A stretch of 10,188 nucleotides of DNA, taken from assembly GCA_030740335.1 (NCBI GenBank), contig JASLXL010000237.1, positions 1 to 10,188 on the forward strand, written 5' to 3'. The DNA is from SAR202 cluster bacterium (GTDB lineage Bacteria; Chloroflexota; Dehalococcoidia; SAR202; CAJWER01). The notes under the pieces were generated by a model. The model was given only the letters and a program-made list of their open reading frames with translations. It had not been told where the DNA came from and ran no database searches. The translations under genes and the position numbers were made by a program. The first letter of the stretch is position 1; each line of letters begins with the position of its first letter. This document shows, piece after piece, positions 6,604 to 10,188 of the stretch.

Positions 6604-6693
6604 AACAGCATCCGTGAAGGCACCGTTGATCACTACGCCGAGCACGCCACCTCAATAAGGCAGTGGCTAGACACCGACGGAGCACCATCTTGA
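6601..6693 (+). pseudogene. C-terminal piece of the split DinB-like gene
   Basis: Thirty codons (ATG 6601 to TGA 6691-6693) in the same frame as the gene interrupted at 6586. They encode a helix with HYAEH (His codons 6631 and 6643), matching the HxxxH pair that completes the three-histidine metal site of DinB-like proteins, and the end pattern IRQWL. Joined with the upstream part across one sense codon, the protein would be 147 residues, normal for the family. The TGA overlaps the TTG start of larC (TTGA, 6690-6693), so the frame end is still positioned as in a coupled operon. Either a recent nonsense mutation, a base error, or a two-piece protein made by re-initiation. Confidence 0.6.
6679..6692 (+). 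promoter_or_regulatory. Ribosome binding site and TTG start of larC
   Basis: GGAG (6679-6682) is followed after 7 nt by TTG (6690-6692). This fixes the larC start: the frame is open upstream to a GTG at 6663, but the family N-terminus (K-x-A-Y-L-x-C) begins exactly at this TTG, and the preceding residues RHRRSTI have no counterpart. Confidence 0.7.
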
Positions 6694-7883
6694 AGACTGC
6701 ATACCTGCAATGTGTAGGCGGTGTCAGCGGAGACATGCTCCTAGGAGCCCTCGTGGACATCGGCGTTCCACTGGACGACCTCTACGCCGTGATAGATCGC
6801 CTGGGTGTGGAGGGCGTCTCGCTAACCGCCCAAAAGGGCCAGCGTGGCGGCGTGCCAGGAACCCATGTAACAGTGAATCTCGAAGAGTCTCAGGCCTCCC
6901 ACACAATCGCGGATTTCGTACGTATCACTCGCGAGTCGGGCCTTCCAGCGGCGATGATCGAGCCCGCCTGCAAAATTTTCGAGCGGCTGGGCGAGGCCGA
7001 GGCGCAGGTCCACGGGACGCACCACGGAGAGAGCACTCAGCTGCACGAGCTGGGCACGCTGGACACCCTCGTAGACGTCGTAGTCACTGTAGCAGCCCTA
7101 GACATACTGCAAATACAGAACTTGACCTGCTCTCCCCTGCCCTCGGGCTCAGGCGTTTTCAGGTCCGCCCACGGCAAGCTCCTCGCACCGTCCCCCGCCA
7201 CTACGGCCCTCGTCGTGTTCGCCAACGCTCCAATGTCGCCTCCGCCCGGCGGCGACCAAAACGCCGGCGAGATGGTCACCCCCACTGGAGCTGCCATCGT
7301 CACTACCCTCGCAACATTTCGCCAGCCCACAATGACGCTGGACAGAGTCGGCTACGGGCTCGGCTCCCGCAATCCAGAAGCCTATCCCAACGTCGTGGCG
7401 CTCCGGATTGGCGAAGAATTGGAATCGCCCGCCTCCGGCGGTCTCAATCTGCTCGAGACCAACATCGACGACATGAGCCCGGAGCTGATCGGCTTCGTCC
7501 AAGAACGCCTCTTTTCGCTGGGAGCCCGCGACGTGTGGCTCACACCCATCCAGATGAAAAAAGGCCGCCCTGGGACTCTCCTGAGCGTGCTCCTTCCAGC
7601 CGAACTTGAGCACGAGGGTCTAGACCTCGTGATGAGGGAGACGACGACCCTCGGCGTCCGGGTCCGGCCCATCACACGCTACGAGGCCGAGCGCGAGATA
7701 GTCACCATCGAGACCACGCTGGGCGCGGCGCACGTCAAGGTCAAGCGGTTGGATGGCAGCGCCGTATCTGCCTCACCCGAGTACGAGGACTGCCGCCGAA
7801 TCGCCTTGGAATCCGGGATCCCGCTTCAAGACGTCTACCGTGCCGTCCAAGCCGAAGCTGCCTCGAAGCTGCTGAAAGAGTAG
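6690..7883 (+). CDS. larC: Nickel-pincer cofactor biosynthesis protein LarC (DUF111)
   Basis: A 397-residue LarC from the TTG start. It shows the family landmarks in order: CVGGVSGDMLLGALVDIG near the N-terminus; LHELGTLDTLVDVVVTVAAL around 118-138; SGSG...SAHGKLLAPSPAT around 152-171; TPTGAAIVTTLA around 197-208; and ETNIDDMSPELIGFVQERL around 256-274 with KKGRPGTLLSVL shortly after. LarC is a CTP-dependent cyclometallase that inserts nickel into the pyridinium-thioamide/thioacid precursor made by LarB and LarE, forming the cofactor of lactate racemase and other LarA-family enzymes. It is one continuous frame, unlike Lactiplantibacillus plantarum, where larC1/larC2 are joined by frameshifting. 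LarA, LarB and LarE are not in the window. The gene overlaps the end of the DinB-like frame and stops at TAG. Confidence 0.92.
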   Translation: MKTAYLQCVGGVSGDMLLGALVDIGVPLDDLYAVIDRLGVEGVSLTAQKGQRGGVPGTHVTVNLEESQASHTIADFVRITRESGLPAAMIEPACKIFERLGEAEAQVHGTHHGESTQLHELGTLDTLVDVVVTVAALDILQIQNLTCSPLPSGSGVFRSAHGKLLAPSPATTALVVFANAPMSPPPGGDQNAGEMVTPTGAAIVTTLATFRQPTMTLDRVGYGLGSRNPEAYPNVVALRIGEELESPASGGLNLLETNIDDMSPELIGFVQERLFSLGARDVWLTPIQMKKGRPGTLLSVLLPAELEHEGLDLVMRETTTLGVRVRPITRYEAEREIVTIETTLGAAHVKVKRLDGSAVSASPEYEDCRRIALESGIPLQDVYRAVQAEAASKLLKE

Positions 7884-7924
7884 AATCAAAGCGAACGATT
7901 CCAAGGCACGTATGGACCCCAGAA

Positions 7925-7933
7925 TGCTACAAT
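7925..7933 (+). promoter_or_regulatory. Candidate extended -10 promoter for the cysteine desulfurase
   Basis: TG-C-TACAAT: an extended -10 element (TG at 7925-7926, TACAAT at 7928-7933, 5/6 to consensus) lies in the 96-nt gap after larC. Transcription would start near 7940, about 40 nt before the ATG at 7980. No good -35 is present at 16-18 nt, which extended -10 promoters tolerate. Confidence 0.42.
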
Positions 7934-7979
7934 TGGCAGACGCGCAGACATCCCCACACCCGCGCGTTTGGACGGCAAA

Positions 7980-9173
7980 ATGACTTCCAGTGAACAACTG
8001 ATATATATGGACCACGCCGCGACGACCCCCGTCCGGCCAGAGGTCCTCGACGCAATGCTTCCGTACTTCGGCGAGAAGTTCGGCAACCCCTCTAGCATCT
8101 ACACCCTGGCTCAAGAGGGCCGAAAGGCCCTGGACGATGCGCGGGAAACCGTGGCCGGAGTCCTGGGTGCGCGGATGAGCACGATCGTGTTCACTGGCGG
8201 TGGGACCGAGGCGGACAACACCGCCATCAAGGGGGTCGCCTACGCCCAGCGCGAGGTAGGCAACCACATCGTCACGACCGCCATCGAGCACCACGCCGTG
8301 CTCAATATCTGCGAACAGCTCGAGGGCCTCGGGTTTGAGATCACGTACCTGCCTGTAGACAAATACGGCCTTGTCGACCCCGATGATGTCGGCCGTGCCA
8401 TTGGGGACCGCACCACCCTCGTCAGCATCATGTTGGCCAACAACGAAATCGGGACCATCGAGCCCATAGCCGAGATATCGCGCATAATAAAGACCGAGGC
8501 GAAACGCCGTGGCCAAAACATAGTTCTTCACACCGACGCGGTGCAAGGCGCTGGACTCCTCTCCCTGGATGTTGAACGCCTCGGCATCGATATGATGAGC
8601 CTCTCGGCCCACAAATTCCACGGACCAAAGGGCGCAGGCGTGCTATACGTCAAGCGCGGCACACCATTCGAGGGCCAGCAGATGGGTGGAGGCCAGGAGA
8701 GGGAGCGCCGCTCCGGTACGGAAAATGTTCCGCTCATTGTAGGGCTGGCAGAGGCCTTGCGGCTGGCGGAGGAGGAGCGACCGGGCCTGTCCAAACACTG
8801 CCTCCGTCTGCGCCAGATGATTGTTGCAGGGGTGCGGGAGCGGATTGAGGGCGCGCACCTCAACGGCCACCCTGCAGCGCGCCTGGCGAACAACGTCAAT
8901 TTTTCTTTCGAGTCAATTGAGGCCGAGCCCATACTGCTGGGCCTTGATTTCGCTGGGATATGCGTCTCCAGCGGGAGTGCCTGCTCCTCAGCCTCTCTGG
9001 AGCCGTCTCACGTTCTCACGGCTATCGGATTGTCGCCAGAGCTCGCTAGGGGAAGTCTCAGGATCACGGTAGGCGCCGACAACACGACAGAGCATGTACA
9101 GTACATGTTGACGACTCTGGTGGGGCTGTTGGAGAAGTTGAGAGCGATGCCGTCTCTGTCATCCGCGCATTGA
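7980..9173 (+). CDS. iscS: Cysteine desulfurase, NifS/IscS family
   Basis: A 397-residue fold-type I PLP aminotransferase-like enzyme that removes sulfur from L-cysteine as a persulfide, giving alanine. From ATG 7980: [14 protein letters not shown] near the N-terminus, [14 protein letters not shown] (cofactor phosphate contacts), the EHHAVLN histidine that stacks on PLP (about 103-109), HTDAVQGAG (about 184-192), and the PLP lysine in [12 protein letters not shown] (Lys212). The active-site cysteine loop is SSGSACSS with Cys335, as in group I NifS/IscS enzymes, followed by LRITVG. The frame is open to a TTG at 7968, but ATG 7980 is preferred although its ribosome binding site is weak. Persulfide sulfur can go to Fe-S clusters, tRNA thiolation or other cofactors; NifS-like enzymes can also release selenium from selenocysteine, relevant because a Sec tRNA lies 540 nt downstream. 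No iscU, iscR or mnmA is adjacent, so iscS versus nifS naming is uncertain. Confidence 0.93.
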   Translation: MTSSEQLIYMDHAATTPVRPEVLDAMLPYFGEKFGNPSSIYTLAQEGRKALDDARETVAGVLGARMSTIVFTGGGTEADNTAIKGVAYAQREVGNHIVTTAIEHHAVLNICEQLEGLGFEITYLPVDKYGLVDPDDVGRAIGDRTTLVSIMLANNEIGTIEPIAEISRIIKTEAKRRGQNIVLHTDAVQGAGLLSLDVERLGIDMMSLSAHKFHGPKGAGVLYVKRGTPFEGQQMGGGQERERRSGTENVPLIVGLAEALRLAEEERPGLSKHCLRLRQMIVAGVRERIEGAHLNGHPAARLANNVNFSFESIEAEPILLGLDFAGICVSSGSACSSASLEPSHVLTAIGLSPELARGSLRITVGADNTTEHVQYMLTTLVGLLEKLRAMPSLSSAH

Positions 9174-9293
9174 GCCACGCACATGGACAGCAAAACCTGA
9201 ATAACTAATACCGCATCCTATTTATTGAATGGTCATTTACATTACACTGGACAACCAGACCGTCGATTAATGAACTCTAATATGGAGGCACTG
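9174..9293 (+). other. AT-rich leader between cysteine desulfurase and thioredoxin genes
   Basis: About 120 nt, clearly richer in A+T than the flanking genes. TACACT (9243-9248) is a possible -10 box but has no convincing -35. No terminator hairpin is visible after the cysteine desulfurase gene, so read-through into trxA is possible. GGAGG (9284-9288) precedes the trxA ATG by 5 nt. Confidence 0.35.
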
Positions 9294-9620
9294 ATGGGAC
9301 ACCCGGTAGCGATCACTGACGACTCATTCGACGCAGAGGTACTTAAGTCAGATGTACCCGTGCTCGTCGACTTCTGGGCCGACTGGTGCGGACCCTGCAA
9401 GATCATCGCACCCATCGTCGAGGAGCTGGCCGGTGAATATGACGGCAAGGTTAAGTTTGCCAAGTTAGACGTTGATGCCAACCCCAAAGTCGCGTCTACG
9501 TACGGAATCCGGGGCATACCGACCCTGCTGATCTTTAGCGGCGGCAGCCCCATCGACCAAGTTGTCGGCGCGGTGCCGAAGACCGTGCTCAAGGGCCGTC
9601 TGGAGAAGGCGATAGCCTAG
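9294..9620 (+). CDS. trxA: Thioredoxin
   Basis: A 108-residue classical thioredoxin: [11 protein letters not shown] with redox cysteines Cys32 and Cys35, buried Asp26, and GIRGIPT with cis-Pro76, all at the positions known from E. coli thioredoxin. It is a cytoplasmic dithiol carrier that reduces ribonucleotide reductase, peroxiredoxins, methionine sulfoxide reductases and other proteins. The frame is open upstream to ATG 9225, but ATG 9294 is the start: GGAGG lies 5 nt before it and the product then has exactly thioredoxin length; the 23 extra residues have no counterpart. Two tandem stop codons (TAG TAG) end the gene. The neighbourhood (cysteine desulfurase upstream, Sec tRNA downstream) fits thiol and selenium chemistry, but thioredoxin is a general reductant and this is only context. 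Confidence 0.96.
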   Translation: MGHPVAITDDSFDAEVLKSDVPVLVDFWADWCGPCKIIAPIVEELAGEYDGKVKFAKLDVDANPKVASTYGIRGIPTLLIFSGGSPIDQVVGAVPKTVLKGRLEKAIA

Positions 9621-9629
9621 TAGTACAGT

Positions 9630-9641
9630 AGTGATATCACT
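9630..9641. repeat. 12-bp palindrome AGTGATATCACT
   Basis: A perfect 12-bp palindrome 9 nt after the first trxA stop and about 25 nt upstream of the candidate tRNA-Sec -35 box. A second small palindrome, GATATATC, follows at 9646-9653. There is no T-tract, so it is not a normal terminator; an operator for the tRNA promoter is possible but unproven. Confidence 0.3.
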
Positions 9642-9666
9642 CTTGGATATATCTAGGAGCGGCTTG

Positions 9667-9694
9667 TTGATATTGTTGACAAATCTCGTAAGAT
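9667..9694 (+). promoter_or_regulatory. Candidate promoter of the selenocysteine tRNA
   Basis: TTGATA (9667-9672, 5/6 match to the -35 box) and TAAGAT (9689-9694, 4/6 match to the -10 box) are 16 nt apart. Transcription would start near 9701, ten nt before the mature tRNA end. A consensus TTGACA also occurs at 9676-9681 but has no -10 at workable distance. Confidence 0.5.
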
Positions 9695-9710
9695 AGCCTT
9701 CGTAGAATGC

Positions 9711-9808
9711 GGGAGCGGATGGGTCCTGGTGGGCTTTGCGGACTTCAAATCCGTTGGCCCCGACCCTTCGGTCGGGGCGGTGGGTTCGACTCCCTCTCGC
9801 TCCCGCCA
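9711..9808 (+). tRNA. selC: tRNA-Sec (anticodon TCA), CCA encoded
   Basis: The 98-nt sequence folds as a bacterial selenocysteine tRNA. The 8-bp acceptor stem pairs 9711-9718 with 9797-9804 (last pair G-U), with discriminator G9805 and encoded CCA 9806-9808. The 6-bp D stem (9721-9726 with 9731-9736, several G-U pairs) has a 4-nt loop, a Sec-specific form. The anticodon loop is 9743-9749 (CTTCAAA) with anticodon TCA at 9745-9747. The long variable arm has an 8-bp perfect stem (9758-9765 with 9770-9777) and a CTTC loop. The T arm has TTCGACT (9785-9791) and a 5-bp stem with one U-U mismatch (9781/9795). The 8+5 acceptor/T arrangement, long D stem, large variable arm and UCA anticodon together separate it from tRNA-Ser. 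It reads UGA as selenocysteine with SelB, after serylation and conversion by SelA. Confidence 0.95.
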
Positions 9809-10025
9809 TCGGTAACCTGATGATAGGGGCACTCACAGCCTCTTGGGCTTGGGCGGACAGCGGCGTGTGAACAGGACTACCGATGTTAACACCAGGGACC
9901 GAAGTGTTAACAAGCTCGTCATATCCCGCCTTCAGGTCTGGCCTCCACGGTCGCTTGCCATTGACCATGTAGCTCAGATAGGCGGGCGAAACTCCCAGTT
10001 GCTTAGCTATCTGTCTCAAAGACAT
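9809..10025 (-). CDS. Small helix-turn-helix DNA-binding protein; no stop codon before the tRNA-Sec gene
   Basis: From ATG 10025-10023, with a modest AGGGAAG ribosome binding site before it, the frame encodes a helix-turn-helix near its N-terminus: SLRQIAKQLGVSPAYLSYMVNGKRP, where helix 2 is RQIAKQLG, the turn is V-S and the recognition helix is PAYLSYMVNGK. The pattern is that of Xre/LacI-like regulators and of small HTH proteins found beside integrases. After about 72 residues the frame runs without a stop into the antisense strand of the Sec tRNA and on to 9465 inside trxA; that tail reads as reverse-complement tRNA and is not real protein. The end given here is simply where the tRNA begins. 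The frame is open upstream to TTG 10118, and ATG 10082 is another possible start. It may be a truncated gene left by an element that integrated at the tRNA 3' end. Confidence 0.5.
9884..9912. repeat. 9-bp inverted repeat around two GTTAAC sites inside the HTH frame
   Basis: TGTTAACAC (9884-9892) and GTGTTAACA (9904-9912) are perfect reverse complements 11 nt apart, and each arm contains the palindrome GTTAAC. On the minus strand they encode the alike pieces VNT and VNI. This could be an operator-like site for the HTH protein, or a coding coincidence. Confidence 0.4.
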
Positions 10026-10042
10026 TGTGTCTTCCCTGCTGA

Positions 10043-10060
10043 TAGTGCGCGTAGTGCGCG
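10043..10060. repeat. Tandem 9-bp direct repeat upstream of the HTH start
   Basis: TAGTGCGCG occurs twice head-to-tail (10043-10051 and 10052-10060), 17 nt upstream of the preferred ATG (10025) on the minus strand. If translation starts at 10025 this lies in the leader, where an autoregulatory operator would be expected. If a farther start is used it merely encodes the repeat RTTRT. Confidence 0.4.
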
Positions 10061-10118
10061 CCGAGAGGTTCCGGACACTCATGCCACTTGAGTTACGATA
10101 ATCACACAGGGACGGCAA

Positions 10119-10188
10119 TTTTGAGTTCTAGTTTGCGGATGCAAGAGGGGCCCTTTCCAGATACTTCGAGGCCCCAGCATGACATGTT
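10119..10188. other. Window end, no gene recognised
   Basis: The last 70 nt hold no recognised gene. GGGGCC (10147-10152) and GGCCCC (10170-10175) form a 6-bp inverted repeat with a 17-nt loop, too weak to call. This is where the promoter of the minus-strand HTH gene should lie, but no clear -35/-10 pair was found. Confidence 0.3.

Noticed and set aside
6710..7609. Long plus-strand frame of about 300 codons within larC
   Set aside because: Arginine- and proline-rich translation with no domain pattern, in another frame of a well-recognised LarC gene; a by-product of high GC.
7773..8621. Minus-strand frame of about 280 codons over the larC end and cysteine desulfurase
   Set aside because: Fully antisense to two conserved genes, no recognisable motif; a codon-bias shadow.
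9465..9808. C-terminal continuation of the minus-strand HTH frame through the tRNA and the end of trxA
   Set aside because: It is the reverse complement of a convincing tRNA-Sec and of a well-supported thioredoxin gene; the translation there has the familiar look of antisense tRNA (GARGSRTHRPD).
10147..10175. GGGGCC/GGCCCC inverted repeat as a terminator
   Set aside because: Six base pairs with a 17-nt loop and no U-run; too weak.
1..10188. CRISPR array, insertion sequence or rRNA
   Set aside because: No regularly spaced repeats, no transposase frame with terminal repeats and no rRNA-like sequence seen on either strand.

Overview
The window reads as a moderately GC-rich bacterial chromosome segment, most likely from the Chloroflexota (an uncultured Dehalococcoidia/SAR202-like lineage is my guess). 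The hints are the valine/glutamate/lysine-rich linker after the lipobox of the peptide-binding protein, which is common in Chloroflexota binding proteins, frequent GTG/TTG starts, and a clpC/radA neighbourhood. This placement is inference; no rRNA or other phylogenetic marker is present.

Layout. (1) 1-612 (+): 3' end of a ClpC-type AAA+ unfoldase gene, cut by the window edge. (2) 666-713: a perfect 20-bp hairpin, probably a bidirectional terminator between convergent genes. (3) 787-4401 (-): a peptide/nickel-type ABC importer operon, dppA (lipoprotein) - dppB - dppC, without ATPase genes in view. A GC-rich hairpin separates dppA from dppB, and dppB has no usual start codon at its conserved N-terminus. 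(4) 4644-6050 (+): radA, divergent from dppA. (5) 6250-6693 (+): a DinB-like four-helix metalloprotein gene interrupted by an in-frame TAG, its true frame overlapping the start of larC. (6) 6690-7883 (+): larC (nickel-pincer cofactor synthesis). (7) 7980-9173 (+): NifS/IscS-type cysteine desulfurase. (8) 9294-9620 (+): thioredoxin. (9) 9711-9808 (+): selenocysteine tRNA (anticodon UCA) with its own likely promoter. (10) 9809-10118 (-): a small helix-turn-helix reading frame that has no stop before it enters the antisense strand of the Sec tRNA, suggesting a remnant of an element integrated at that tRNA.

How it fits together. The dpp genes import oligopeptides or a similar solute and sit between clpC and radA, which are neighbours in the Firmicutes clpC operon, so this looks like an insertion into that pair. 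The right half has a sulfur/selenium/nickel flavour: persulfide supply (cysteine desulfurase), thiol reduction (thioredoxin), UGA-Sec decoding (tRNA-Sec) and nickel insertion (LarC). That is a thematic neighbourhood, not a proven pathway. Of the eight intact genes whose stop is visible, five end in TAG and three in TGA, none in TAA, so TAG is a normal stop here. This matters because both anomalies in the window (the dppB start and the split DinB gene) involve an in-frame TAG.

No CRISPR array, insertion sequence, rRNA or phage structural gene is visible.
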